Source: Haberlea rhodopensis
Taxonomy: Eukaryota > Streptophyta > Magnoliopsida > Lamiales > Gesneriaceae
Reading direction: 5' to 3'
Assembly: GCA_907163345.1 (NCBI GenBank)
Contig: CAJQUN010000023.1
Coordinates: 7,512,598 to 7,576,597 of the forward strand
Length of the DNA: 64,000 nucleotides
In this document: piece after piece, positions 35,515 to 46,912 of the stretch
Layout: every line of letters starts with the position of its first letter
Numbering within the stretch: position 1 is the first letter of the stretch
Made by a program: the position numbers and the translations under genes
The notes under the pieces: model-generated
Told to the model about the DNA's origin: nothing
The model's database searches: none
What the model saw: the letters and a program-made list of their open reading frames with translations, nothing else

Positions 35515-38500
35515 ATGGGAACTAATGTGATGACTTGTCAGAGTGTGTCTGATTGTGCTATTCAGTTTGAGTCTGACTATGGCTTTCAAGCTGATTTGAT
35601 TGTGTTAGACATGTCAGATTTTGATTGCATCCTTGGAATTGATGTGTTGAGTAAATATCAGTCTGTTGTGGATTGTAGTCAGAAGATAGTGAGATTTCAG
35701 TCTGATACTGGAAATCAATGGTTATTCTATGGCCAGGGATCGAGGGCAAGGATTCCTTTGATATCAGCAATCCGAATGTCGCGTTTGTTAGAGCGTGGAC
35801 ATGCGGGTTATTTGATTTATGCCCTTGATATCACTGAACAGAAACTAGAAAGGAAAGTGGAAGAGATACCAGTGGTTGCAGAATATGCGGATGTGTTTCC
35901 AGATGAGATACCTGGATTCCCACCGAGTCGAGAAGTAGAATTTGGTATTGATTTGATACCTGGTACTTCTGCAATTTCACGGGCTCCTTATCGGATGGCA
36001 CCAACTGAATTGAAAGAGTTGAAAACTCAATTGCAAGACTTATTGGACAAGGGATACATACGTCCTAGTGTATCGCCTTGGGGTGCTCCGGTTTTATTTG
36101 TTAAGAAGAAGGATGGGACAATGAGATTGTGTATTGATTATAGACAATTGAACAAAGTAACTATAAAGAATAAATATCCTCTTCCTTGTATTGATGATTT
36201 GTTTGATCAGTTGCAGGGATCAAGAATTTATTCTAAGATTGATTTGAGGTCAGGATATCATCAAATACGTGTGAGGGAAGGAGATATACAGAAGACAGCA
36301 TTCAGAACTCGTTATGGACATTATGAGTTTCTAGTGATGCCATTTGGAGTGACAAATGCTCCTGCTGTCTTTATGAGTTTAATGAATCGGGTTTTCCAAG
36401 AATACCTTGATCGATTTGTCATTGTCTTTATCGATGATATACTGATCTATTCGCAGAGTGATGCAGAACATGTTCAACATTTGCATATGGTATTGCAATT
36501 GTTGAGGACACATCAGTTGTATGCCAAACTCAGTAAGTGTGAGTTTTGGTTGACTAGTGTCGGCTTTTTGGGGCATGTCATTTCAGAAGAAGGTATATCA
36601 GTTGATCCAAAGAAAGTTGAAGCAGTGTTGAATTGGTCAGCACCTACTTCTGTGCCAGAGATTCGTAGTTTCTTGGGTTTGGCTGGATATTATAGACGGT
36701 TCGTTGAAGGATTTTCAGCGATCGCCAAACCATTGACACATTTGACACAGAAGGGAGTATCATTTCAATGGTCAGAGGCTTGTGAGCGTAGTTTTCAGGA
36801 ATTGAAACATCGATTGACTACAGCTCCAGTCTTGATCATTCCATCGGAGCATGACAGGTTTGCATTATATACTGATGCATCTTTACTTGGTTTGGGTTGT
36901 GTATTGATGCAGGACAAACATGTAGTGGCTTATGCATCACGACAGTTGAAGCCACATGAAATGAGATATCCAGTGCATGATCTGGAATTGGCCGCCATTG
37001 TCTTTGCATTGAAGATATGGCGACATTATTTATATGGTACATCGTTTACCATATACACAGATCATAAGAGTTTAAAATTTATATTCACTCAAGCGGAGTT
37101 GAATATGAGACAAAGGAGATGGATGGATCTGTTGAAAGATTATGATTGTGAGATTGAATATCATCCAGGAAAAGCTAATCTTACAGCAGATGCCTTGAGT
37201 CGAAAGGTACATCATACGGCTGATGAGATGATTCATTTATCTGCTTTGATGACGTCTTGTTGTACTTTGGGTTATGATTTTGATATGGAAATAGTGCCAG
37301 TACGGGTATCAACATTGTTGGTTGAACCCGACATTTTTGAGAAAATCAGAACGGCACAACTAACTGATGATGAAGTACAACAATGGAAGGAAAGGATAAG
37401 TCAAGGACAAACATCTCAATTTGTACTTACAAGTGATGGAACTTTGAAGTACAGAAATTGTTGGGTAGTACCTGCTTCATTGGGACTACGCCAAGAACTA
37501 CTACAACGTGCTCATTGTAGTAGATACAGTATACATCCTGGAGGGAAGAAAATGTATCATGATTTACGTACACAATTTTGGTGGAAACGTATGAAACAGG
37601 ATGTATTGAGCTTTGTGAAACGATGTTTGATATGTCAACAAGTGAAAGCGGAAAGACAGAGACCAGGAGGTGAATTACATAGTTTGGAAATTCCTCAGTG
37701 GAAATGGGAACATATCACGATGGATTTTGTGACTCATTTGCCACGGACGTCTTCTGGTTGCGATGCTATTTGGGTGATTGTTGACCGACTCACCAAAGTA
37801 TCTCATTTTGTGCCATACTGTATGACGTTTACATATCTAAGAATGGCACAGTTGTACATTCAACATGTAGTGAGACTACATGGTATTCCAGTTTCCATTG
37901 TATCGGATAGGGATCCGAGGTTTACTTCTCATTTTTGGGAAGGATTACAGACAGCGTTGGGAACTGAAGTACGGTTGAGTACAGCATATCATCCTCAGAC
38001 AGATGGACAAACAGAGCGTACGATACAGACGCTTGAGGATATGTTGCGTGCCTGTGTATTAGAGTTTGATACCTCTTGGCAAGAGTCGTTGCCATTAGTG
38101 GAATTTTCATATAACAACAGTTATCAATCTAGTATACAGATGGCACCATTTGAGGCTATGTATGGGCGACGATGTAGATCGCCATTGTATTGGGATGATG
38201 TAGATCAGTCTACTTTACATGGACCGGATATGATTCATGAAATGGAAGAGAAAGTGAAAGTAATTAGATTGAAACTTAAAGCTGCTCAGGATAGACAGGC
38301 TGTGTATGCCAATAAGCGACGTAGACCACTTGAATTTCAAGTTGGTGACCGTGTGTTCTTGAAAATCTCACCTTTTAAAGGTGTAGTACGGTTTGGTAAG
38401 CGTGGAAAATTGTCTCCACGTTATGTTGGTCCATATGAGGTGTTGCAACGTATTGGGACGTTGGCATATCGCTTAGCACTACCACCGGCCTTGAGTAGTA

Positions 38501-38877
38501 TTCATGATGTCTTTCATGTTTCACTGTTGAGGAAATATGAACCAGATCCGAGTCATATCTTACAGTTACCTGAGGTACAGTTGGATACAGATGTGTCGTA
38601 TGAGGAACGACCGGTTATGATCTTGGATCGAACTGAACGCAGGTTGCGCAATAAGGTGATTCATATGGTTAAGGTACAGTGGGACAGACGGGGTGTCGAA
38701 GAGGCAACGTGGGAGATGGAGCAGCATATGATGCAACGGTATCCGGATTTGTTTTCTGGTATGATTTTACAGTTTTATGATACTGTTGGTACATACATAC
38801 TGTACTGTTACATACATGATCATGTTTCCTTGCTTCATGTAGTCGGATTGTTGCGTTGCATACTTATACATGCATAG
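35515..38877 (+). CDS. pol: Pol of the gypsy element (rest of protease, RT, RNase H, integrase, chromodomain-like)
   Basis: An open frame of 1120 codons in the same register as gag; its first ATG is internal to the protease and probably not a real start. The protease second half shows FDCILGIDVLSKY. The reverse transcriptase spans about 35990-36620 with IYSKIDLRSGYHQIRV and catalytic FIDD (near 36428). RNase H has YTDAS near 36867. Integrase has the HHCC zinc finger (ending CLICQQ) and the DDE residues in MDFVTHLP, VSDRDPRF and PQTDGQTERT. The end has HDVFHVSLLRKY and a chromodomain-like tail that includes VKVQW and EEATWE. All catalytic residues I checked are present. Confidence 0.94.
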   Translation: MGTNVMTCQSVSDCAIQFESDYGFQADLIVLDMSDFDCILGIDVLSKYQSVVDCSQKIVRFQSDTGNQWLFYGQGSRARIPLISAIRMSRLLERGHAGYLIYALDITEQKLERKVEEIPVVAEYADVFPDEIPGFPPSREVEFGIDLIPGTSAISRAPYRMAPTELKELKTQLQDLLDKGYIRPSVSPWGAPVLFVKKKDGTMRLCIDYRQLNKVTIKNKYPLPCIDDLFDQLQGSRIYSKIDLRSGYHQIRVREGDIQKTAFRTRYGHYEFLVMPFGVTNAPAVFMSLMNRVFQEYLDRFVIVFIDDILIYSQSDAEHVQHLHMVLQLLRTHQLYAKLSKCEFWLTSVGFLGHVISEEGISVDPKKVEAVLNWSAPTSVPEIRSFLGLAGYYRRFVEGFSAIAKPLTHLTQKGVSFQWSEACERSFQELKHRLTTAPVLIIPSEHDRFALYTDASLLGLGCVLMQDKHVVAYASRQLKPHEMRYPVHDLELAAIVFALKIWRHYLYGTSFTIYTDHKSLKFIFTQAELNMRQRRWMDLLKDYDCEIEYHPGKANLTADALSRKVHHTADEMIHLSALMTSCCTLGYDFDMEIVPVRVSTLLVEPDIFEKIRTAQLTDDEVQQWKERISQGQTSQFVLTSDGTLKYRNCWVVPASLGLRQELLQRAHCSRYSIHPGGKKMYHDLRTQFWWKRMKQDVLSFVKRCLICQQVKAERQRPGGELHSLEIPQWKWEHITMDFVTHLPRTSSGCDAIWVIVDRLTKVSHFVPYCMTFTYLRMAQLYIQHVVRLHGIPVSIVSDRDPRFTSHFWEGLQTALGTEVRLSTAYHPQTDGQTERTIQTLEDMLRACVLEFDTSWQESLPLVEFSYNNSYQSSIQMAPFEAMYGRRCRSPLYWDDVDQSTLHGPDMIHEMEEKVKVIRLKLKAAQDRQAVYANKRRRPLEFQVGDRVFLKISPFKGVVRFGKRGKLSPRYVGPYEVLQRIGTLAYRLALPPALSSIHDVFHVSLLRKYEPDPSHILQLPEVQLDTDVSYEERPVMILDRTERRLRNKVIHMVKVQWDRRGVEEATWEMEQHMMQRYPDLFSGMILQFYDTVGTYILYCYIHDHVSLLHVVGLLRCILIHA

Positions 38878-38910
38878 TTGTATATGCAATTTCGAGGACG
38901 AAATTCAATA

Positions 38911-38922
38911 AGTGGGGGAGAA
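38911..38922 (+). promoter_or_regulatory. Polypurine tract
   Basis: AGTGGGGGAGAA, directly before the 3' LTR at 38924. It primes plus-strand DNA synthesis. Confidence 0.85.
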
Positions 38923-38923
38923 T

Positions 38924-40926
38924 TGTAATGCCTCGATTTGTTGTCTACACGTGTGATATGATTATGGTGTAATTATGTCAATTAGCGGTATGATATTGGG
39001 GGTTCGGATGGAACCAAGAATGAAATAATACATGTATGAAATGATATATGGCAAGGGCAAGGAATGAAACATGGTGTATAATGATTTAATAACATATCAA
39101 GTCATGAACTAGTAGGCATTTGATTATGCATGTGAATTTACTTGCAATTGGAATTGCATTTGAATTTGGAGTTCATTTTATGTACATGTTACTTAACATG
39201 TAATTACCTCTAAATGACATGATAGCAAGTGAATTAGGGAACTAAGGATCTATATCAAGTGGATTAGGGAAGTGGAATCACATACTACACCACTTTCACC
39301 TCAAAATCTCTACAAAGCTCCTCTCCAAACCCTTAGAGATTTTAGTAGTTGAAGCTTGGTTTTTCACTTGTGATTTGAGCTAGGAAGTTAGGTGAAGTGA
39401 TTTCTTCACATCTTGGTAAGGAATTCATAGCTTTACATTTGAATTATGTCATTGGTGTTGCATATGTGAAGTAAACTATCCAATGTTCATGTGAAGAATT
39501 GTATCATGTTTCTATACTCTTATTTGGAATCTATGATGTTAGAAACATGTTCATATGTTCCTAGGGATTGCAAGAAACATGTTGAAATGGTTCAAGTTGA
39601 GTTATAGGAGAAGAACCATGGAGATAAGCCTGAAAATCGCCATGTTCTAAACTTTCTGGACATCGGCGATCGATCGCGAGCTATGTGGCGATCGATCGCC
39701 GAGGCAGAGTAAATTTTAAGGCGGTTTATACATGTAGCGATCGATCGGTGAAAATGTGGCGATCGATCGCGAGCAAACAGAACACTTTGGCGATCGATCG
39801 CGAGAGATGGCGATCGATCGCGAGGGGGCAGAACAGTATGGCGATCGATCGGTGAGAAATAGCGATCGATCGCCAGTGCCAAAATGTTGAAAAATGTTAT
39901 ATTTTTGTAGAATTTGATTTTAATGCCTATGATAACATGATATATTGTTGGCATTGTTGTAGCATCATCTCAGGGGACAGGACAACGAGGCACTTAGCCA
40001 GTGACGCCTAATTTATCTCGTTTGTGTCGCAGTACAGGTACGTGTTGACGTACGGAGTATAGATATTGTGTGATGATGTTATGAGATTGATATCATATGA
40101 ATTGTGTTGTATTATTATCATATGATTGGTAGTATCATATGCCTGTACATTCATGGATATCATGTGGTAGAGATATACGCCTGGTTGGGGTATATGCTCG
40201 GTTATGCATTTGAGATATACGCCTGGTATTGGGTATATGCTTGGTTATGTTACATAGAGATATATGCCTGGTTTGGATATATGCTCGGTTATGTGACAGA
40301 GAGATATACGCCTGGTTTGGGTATATGCTCGGTTATGCTATATAGAGATATACGCCGGTTTTTGGGTATATGCTCTGGCTATTATCATTTGAGGACGGTA
40401 CTATGATATGTGCTGCTAATATGAAGATGTGAGGTGGTTCCACTGACATATTGAGCTGAATAGGCATATGATTTTAGTCTCGTGATAATAGGGTACTTGT
40501 TGAGACATGTCATGACATGATGCATTGGTGGATGCATGATACAGAACATTCACATTTGATGATTTATTGTGCTTTATCATTGTTATTGATATTGTGTTTT
40601 GATATCGCACTGAGATAGTTGTTTATCTATACTCACGTTTTGTGAATGTTTCTGTAGGATTGTATAGACGTGGGAATCGTGAGTCTTATTCTGCTGCGAG
40701 GTGAACCACTGCATAGGAGTTGTACTGGCTTAGGTTGTTAATTTACATGTAATGTATATGGAGAAAAACAAAGTTAGTTGGTTTTTGTATCAGGGTTTGG
40801 TACATCTTATATCTGTAACAACTTAACTAGTAAGATACTCTTAATCAGTGTATATTATTACTTAATTCAGACTCACATATGTATGTTAACATGATACATA
40901 ATGGATTAAGTAAAGAGGACCCCACA
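38924..40926 (+). repeat. 3' LTR of the gypsy element
   Basis: Same length as the 5' LTR. I counted eight substitutions (six transitions, two transversions) and no gaps, about 99.6% identity. It is followed by the target duplication GCATA. Confidence 0.97.
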
Positions 40927-40931
40927 GCATA

Positions 40932-41640
40932 CTTTTGCAAAGGACTCAGAGTTCATATAAATATCATTCTACTTACGATTCAAGACCATTTTTTTGAAGA
41001 TCATATTAAAAATAAATAACAGGCTCATCATACTTCCGTATTACAATAAAATTTTGTCAAACTGTGTATACTTTTTGACCATAAAGGCATCGGGTGAAGT
41101 GGGTTGCAAATCCACCAGTCGAAAAATTACTGCCCCCAGACTATTTTACGAATGACTCCTCACCATCCAACCTCAGCGCCTCATGCGAGGTTAGTCTGCA
41201 AGTTATCCAACTCCTTCAGAAACCGCACAACACAGCCTTAATTCTTTTTCTACCTTAAGGCATAGGGTATAACCAGATAGAAAAAGATTTTTAAAAAATC
41301 TGAGAGATAGATGGGCAAAAGCCTTCATTTTATTCTGGAAATACTTATAATATTTATTATATTAACACATCTCCTCCTCGGAGGAGACTAACTTGTTAGC
41401 CTTCATAAAATCAGGCTGGACTCGAAACAAATATACAGACTTAATTGAAAACTGAAATATTACAAAGAAAAGAAAATACCAAGCTATGAAGATTATGAGA
41501 CCTTCATAAAATCAGCTGGACTCGAAACACATATACAGACTGAATTGAAAACTGAAATATTACAAAGAAAAGAAAACACCAAGCTATGAAGATTATGAGA
41601 TTATAGCTTGGAGACTACAATGTTTATTTGCGAGAAAATT
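40932..41640 (-). other. Probable pararetroviral leader
   Basis: Non-coding on the minus strand after the TATA box, with short ATG-stop pieces and inverted blocks (CTCCTCCGAGGAGGAG is a perfect palindrome near 41370). Caulimovirid leaders are long, structured and carry small ORFs. The gypsy element ends at its far side. It contains a 101-bp tandem duplication. Confidence 0.5.
41401..41601 (-). repeat. Two-copy tandem repeat, 101-bp unit, in the viral leader
   Basis: 41401-41501 and 41502-41601 share CTTCATAAAATCA, GCTGGACTCGAAACA and TTACAAAGAAAAGAAAA, with about five substitutions and one gap. Confidence 0.93.
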
Positions 41641-41680
41641 ATGGAGAATTTTTGATGTCATTAGCTTCCTCAATGCCTGG

Positions 41681-41689
41681 CCTTATATA
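41681..41689 (-). promoter_or_regulatory. Probable pregenomic RNA promoter TATA box
   Basis: Minus-strand TATATAAGG, downstream of the last viral frame, the same motif and place as in the caulimovirid 35S-type promoter. An AATAAA signal (41633-41628 region, minus strand GCAAATAAAC) follows within about 60 nt, as expected for the terminally redundant transcript. Confidence 0.65.
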
Positions 41690-41963
41690 GGCATGAATCC
41701 GGACTTCAAATGCGGACTCCAAACTCTTGTTCAATGTTAAGTGCGTGCTTGAGTGCACCTTTATCTCGTGGTCTGGCATCTTTTTTTTTAATGTGCCAGC
41801 TTTTCTCGTGAGTGGTCCATTATTTTGTCTGAGTGAGTTTAATGGCCCACGCATTTTTCCTTTGTTGGGGAATCTTTACATTATTGGTTTTTGTGGTCCC
41901 CGAGGAAAACGTGCCCTCCTGTCAGCAGGTCTCTTATCTTTTTCTGCTTCCTGTCGATCCGGC

Positions 41964-42434
41964 TTAGGCCGAAACCCTTTCCTTAACTCTGGCTCTCTCT
42001 GTTCTGGGCACGCTTATGTGTGCCATGTTGCAGAACTTCCGATAAGTTTCTTTACGTCGGAATCTTGTTTCCCAAAGAATTCTTCTCTTTGTTTCGAAGA
42101 GTTCTTCAGCAAATCCTGTAGTAGTTCTTGTCATAGAATTCAGGAAAAATGTTCCATTGGTTGAATTTTGGAAGAACTTGAATGGAAATTTAACTTCGTC
42201 CATCTCGGTTAGACATACCAAAAGTCTCCATGCTCGTCTAGTTGAAGCTTTGTTTTCTGTTATTGTTCCAACTAATATTGGTGCGTCCTCTGGTAATGCG
42301 GTCCTGATATTTTTCAAGGCATTACTGTTTGGTCGTCCGAGCTTGATAAAATGAAAAGCTTCCATGAAGCCTTTCTTTGCTGGTTCAGGAGTTGCACTTA
42401 TAAAATATAACTCCAGTACTTCTCCTCTGGTCAA
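41964..42434 (-). pseudogene. Putative pararetroviral transactivator/inclusion-body protein remnant
   Basis: A 156-codon frame downstream of RNase H with GEVLELYFISATPEPAKKG, FHFIKLGRP and RRAWRLLVCLTEMDEV. Position (last gene before the promoter) and length suit the transactivator/viroplasmin of cavemoviruses or solendoviruses, which allows re-initiation on the polycistronic RNA. I recognise the position more than the sequence, so the name is tentative. Confidence 0.5.
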
Positions 42435-43018
42435 ATGTCGGTTATTTGACCATGTCTCGTGGACAGCTTCTATAATCTATTTGGATAGTTTTGAAATTTC
42501 AGATAAAGTTGGTGCAACAGTATAAACAGAAGCAAGAGCTCCGAAATTATACATTCATGTACATCTTTTGGATGGCTACCTCTTGGGTATTTTTCGGAGA
42601 TATCAACAATTATTTTTTCTGGGTTGATACCCCGTCTGGTTATCAGTTTCTCTCATGTGCGCTGGTAATCCTACATAGGAGAAGAAACTAAATCGTCGTT
42701 AATTTGAACCCTAGAAGTGTCTGTCTGTGGCCTAAGGTTCAACTCTCCCTCTTTTACCCCAGAGGTGCTGGGTTGACTTGAAGGTTCATATTGTGATGAC
42801 ATCTGACCTCAATATTCGCTACAGCTTGTACATCCTCAAAGAATGCATCAGCACTTGTGACAGGGATATGTGAATCCCTTGCCTCCGGGTTAGATGAGAG
42901 CCTTGTTCTCTAAACACTCCTTTTTGCACTGTTGGAGATACGACCTGGAGGATGGGCCCCTTCAAGACTTCGAACAAGTGTTCTTGGGCCTGAAAGCAAA
43001 CTCGTATATGACCGAAAA

Positions 43019-43375
43019 TTATGTCCCGATCTGCCTGTTGTAGTTGTCATGCGGCCTCAGCATTGAGACAAAGAGTCCCAAAATCTCGTTCAAGGATCTC
43101 CAGGTTTTCCCTGAGATGCCTAACTCGTTTGAAGGTATCGCTATCAATGTGTCCCTCCATCTCGTGTCAAGAAATCTATAAGAACAATTTTTATCAGATT
43201 TCACAATGACAATATCATAATCATAATATTGACATTCAGCTTGCCATATTAAAATTCTAGCATTTTCTAGTTTTGATTCAATTTTATTTTTCAGAAAATA
43301 CTTAACACTAGTATTATCTATTTTCAAGATAAATTTCGTTGCAAGTAAAAATAGTGGCCATTTTTTAAAAGCCAT
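43019..43375 (-). pseudogene. Pararetroviral RNase H, partial
   Basis: The frame carries FILKIDNTSVKYFLKNK and ILIWQAECQYYDYDI, matching the second half of the caulimovirid RNase H domain (the usual TD..S step is degraded: IDNTS). The first half lies in broken frames between 43375 and 43590. Confidence 0.7.
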
Positions 43376-43591
43376 TCGAACTGCAAAGAACTCCTTCTCG
43401 TTGATGTGTCATCTGATAACTTCATTGCTGTCAAATAGACCGCTGCAATATCTGCATGGCACTTCTCCATCTGGTGTGACCTTCATAAAAACTGCAGCCC
43501 ACCAATGATCATTGTCATCTGTGTATAATACCAGTTCATCTTCGTTGTTTGGAATTATAAGCTTTGGTAGTTGCCTGCAAACTTCTTTAAG

Positions 43592-44206
43592 CTATTTGAC
43601 AACTTGTCTGTGATCATCATTCCACTCGAACTTAACATCTTTTGGTATTTGACTGAACACCTTCATGTGGCTTGCTAGGTTGTTGATGAACATCCCTGCA
43701 AAATTAACAACTCCTAGAAAACTCTGAAGTTGCTTTAAATCTTTGAGGTCATCCGGATATCCTTGCACTTTCTCAATAATATGATTCTGCAAGATGATTC
43801 TAGATTCATCGATCTCAATTCCAAGGAACTCGTTCTGTCTTGTGGCCATCACTGTCTTCCTTTCGTAGAGCACTAATACTTCCTTGTAACAAACATTTGA
43901 AAAGATTTTCAAATGCTTAAGATGTTCTTTCATGCTTCTTGACGCAATGAGGATGTTGTCAATATGCATGAACATGAAGCTGAAGTAATCATTGAAAAGA
44001 TCATCCATCTTCCTTTGATATATATGGGGAGCATTTGCCAATCCCATTGGCATAACATTCCAGAGAGAATGCTGTGAACTTTTTGCTTCCTCCATCTTAA
44101 TCTGATAGAACCCAGACTTGCAATCGAACTTAGAAAACCATTTGGCATTTTTAATGTTATTTACTAAATGTTCTCTGCTTGGGATAAAATATCCATCAAA
44201 CTCCAA
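43592..44206 (-). pseudogene. Pararetroviral reverse transcriptase, inactivated
   Basis: A 204-codon frame with caulimovirid reverse transcriptase blocks: FSKFDCKSGFYQIKM, GLANAPHIYQRKMD, FLGIEIDESRI and LQSFLGVVNFAG. The catalytic box reads HIDN where the family has an aromatic residue, x, Asp, Asp, so the second catalytic Asp is Asn. Several residues also seem missing just before the MPMG block. Upstream sequence to about 44860 is linker or N-terminal RT with stops. Confidence 0.85.
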
Positions 44207-44863
44207 TATTTCGTTTATCCCTTTATATTTGATTACTAATCTTGCCTTTTCTCGTTTAACTTCTCCATGATTCCGTACAAGAAATCCCTAACTGCTATAT
44301 GGAGAAATACCTGCTGAGATTAACTAGATTAACTTAAGGTCAAGATGCTCCTTAAGTATTATCTGCATGTCCATCCGATCTTCCATATTTATGGGGATTG
44401 GTTTGAATCTAACGAACACATTTTCTTTTCCGGCTTTCACCTTCAAAGTAGCTTTGAGCTCATTCTTTTTCCAGCATGCCATACGATCCTCGTTGTAGTT
44501 CCTCAGAATTTTCCTTTTCGCGTCCTCTAGAGTACTTTGCTCTTCGAGGGTAGTTTCAGGTTGTGAAACTTCTTCTTGTAATGCCTTTTTAGTAACAACA
44601 AGGTTTTTGGAGTAACTTATTCCTCATCGTGTTCTCTGAAAGACATAGTATTAACCCAGTCAAAAGTTTGGGTGTCGAAGTTTTCCTTCATCACCATGCT
44701 TGCTGCGAAAACTAATGCGGAATTTTTTGTGAAACGTCTCCCTTGGTCGCTGGACAATAATCTTATGATCACAAAAGATTGTGAAGATAAGCCTCATTGT
44801 CTCGTTCTCCTATGTAAACCGTTGAAATCTCTGTAGCAAATTGTTTCCTAGCAGCAGACCAGC

Positions 44864-45002
44864 TTATGTATCATGGAAATAAATAGGTGGAGTCTTGACT
44901 TTGTACCAAGGGGTACCTCCTGCTCTTCCGATTATTATTTCCGCCGCCTGGACTCCTTCATTAAGAATAAGAATCTGCTTGGAAAAGTCTCTTCCGGCAA
45001 TG
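44864..45002 (-). pseudogene. Pararetroviral protease, downstream half
   Basis: Beyond the copia element the frame continues with AGRDFSKQILILNEGVQ and IIIGRAGGTPWYKV. It is in register with the upstream half when one copy of the 5-bp target duplication is counted. The frame ends at a stop near 44864. Confidence 0.7.
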
Positions 45003-45007
45003 GCTGG

Positions 45008-45245
45008 TGTCAAAATTGAAGAACTTGTATGGGTGGAGAATAATTTCTTCTTCTTTTTTATTAGGCATACCAGTATATACACAAACAGAAGAATAGATGA
45101 CCTAGTTTAGAACTCCACTTTGTAAACAATGGAGGACTATTTTAACTCTATCTCCTAATCCTATGCAACCTTAATAATTCTTATCAAGATAGGAAATATA
45201 ATATTATCAGGATATAAAAGATAAACTCTAATCTAATCTCCAACG
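45008..45245 (-). repeat. 3' LTR of the nested copia element
   Basis: It matches the 5' LTR but its first base has mutated (CGTTGGAG instead of TGTTGGAG). A polypurine tract AAAGGGGGAG lies just upstream on the minus strand (45255-45246). Confidence 0.9.
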
Positions 45246-46380
45246 CTCCCCCTTTAACTAGTGAATATATATTTATCATTCCTAGCTTGCATGTCAATTG
45301 TTCGAATGTAGGCTTTGATAAACCTTTTGTTAGAATATCTGCCACTTGACTTCTTGATGGAATATAGATCATGCATACACGTCTATTTTCGATCTTTTCT
45401 TTGATTAAGTGCTTGTTGATTTCAACATGCTTTGTTCTATCGTGGTGCACTGGATTATGAGCAATGTTAACAACTGCTTTGCTATCACAGTAAAGCATCA
45501 TTGGTTCATTATTGGACAATTTTAGTTCCTCCATTACTCTTTTTATCCATATTACTTCACATAATCCTTGAGCGACTGCCCTGAATTCAACTTCTGCACT
45601 ACTTCGAGCAACCACTGATTGCTTTTTGCTTCTTGCTTCTCTAAGTTACAAGGTGTCCCCAAGCATAGGTACAATAACCATTGGTAGACCTTCTATCAAC
45701 TGTGGATCCTGCCCAATCAGCATCAGTGTAGATTTCTATTCCTTTCTGTTCTTACCAAAAAAACAAATCTTTCCCTGGATTATCCTTGAGATACCTAAGT
45801 ATTCTTCTTACAGCCTCCAAATGTTCCTTGCATGGAGAATGCATGAATTGGCTAACAACACTAACAACAAAAGCAATATCTGGTCTTGTGTGAGATACAT
45901 AGATCAATTTTCCCACCAACCGTTGATAGCTCTCTCGATCAACACTGTCCTTTGTATCACCTATTCCAAGTTTCAAGTTTTGTTATATAGGTGTGTCAAC
46001 TGGTTTGCAGCCTAACATGCTAGTTTCTTTTAGTAGATCGAGTGTATATTTTCTTTGAGATATGGAGATTCCCAATTTGCTTCGTGCAATCTCCATTCCA
46101 AAGAAGTATTTAAGAGGTCCAATATCTTTTATTTCGAATTCAGTAGCCAAAAACTTCTTCAACTCAGCTGTATCCTCGAGATTATTTCTGGTCACAATAA
46201 TGTCATCCACATATACTTTTAGAATGGTAATTTTCCAATCTTTAGTGTGTCGAAAGAATAGAGTGCGATCAGTTTGAGCTTGAGTGTATCCTCGACCTTT
46301 AATGGCATTGCTAAACCTCTCGAACTATGCCCTCGTTGATTTCTTCAGCGCATCTATTTCTTTGAACACAACTTTTTTCC
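45184..46380 (-). pseudogene. copia reverse transcriptase (partial) and RNase H
   Basis: 46250-45983 contains YVDDIIVT, the catalytic YVDD box, then FGMEIARSKLGI. 45976-45752 contains YQRLVGKLIYVSHTRPDIAF. 45615-45184 contains the RNase H end: LYCDSKAVVNIAHNPVHHDR, HVEINKHLIKEKI and VADILTKGL. The N-terminal reverse transcriptase motifs are absent, consistent with a deletion. Confidence 0.88.
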
Positions 46381-46912
46381 ATTATGTATTAGAGCAGTAT
46401 AGATATCTGTAGGAGTTTCAATTTTTGACGACCTAGAAGTAAAGGCCTAAAACTTGGGTGACAGTTTCTTGTAAGAAATAAATTGTGCAATAGGGTTTAC
46501 AATACATGTTCTAACTTGTTTTCGAGCAAAGGTGATATCAAGATCAGAAGTTGTTACCTCAGAAGATGTTACCTCGGGCTCGACATGTTCTGGAGTTGAG
46601 TTCAGGTCCGATGTTTGGTTTTGCAAGGCATCGGTTGGGATTTTCCCTAGTGTTGGCGATTTGGTTCTGCAAGGCATCGGTTGGGATTGTCCCTAGTGTT
46701 GTCCTTCGCCTTGAATAAACGAACATTTCCTGTCTTGTATCCTCTTCCCCTGATTCTAATTCTGCAGATCCTGTTATTGGCATATTAGTCTCGTGGGCAT
46801 GTGGGTTAGGAGGATTTTGAGATATTGGACTATGATGGGGTGACACATAGGTATGGGAATAACAGAAGGTTTGCACGAGTGATTTCCAGCATGTATAATC
46901 TCCCCCTGAAGA

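Larger units (their letters stand above)
32084..40926 (+). mobile_element. Complete Ty3/gypsy chromovirus retrotransposon (Tekay/Del-like)
   Basis: An 8843-bp element with two 2003-bp LTRs, primer site, gag-pol and polypurine tract, flanked by the 5-bp target duplication GCATA (32079-32083 and 40927-40931). Domain order is Gag, protease, reverse transcriptase, RNase H, integrase and a C-terminal chromodomain-like region, diagnostic of Ty3/gypsy chromoviruses; the long LTRs and C-terminal block suit the Tekay (Del) lineage. LTRs differ at only eight positions, so the insertion is recent. One in-frame TAG interrupts the polyprotein. Confidence 0.95.
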
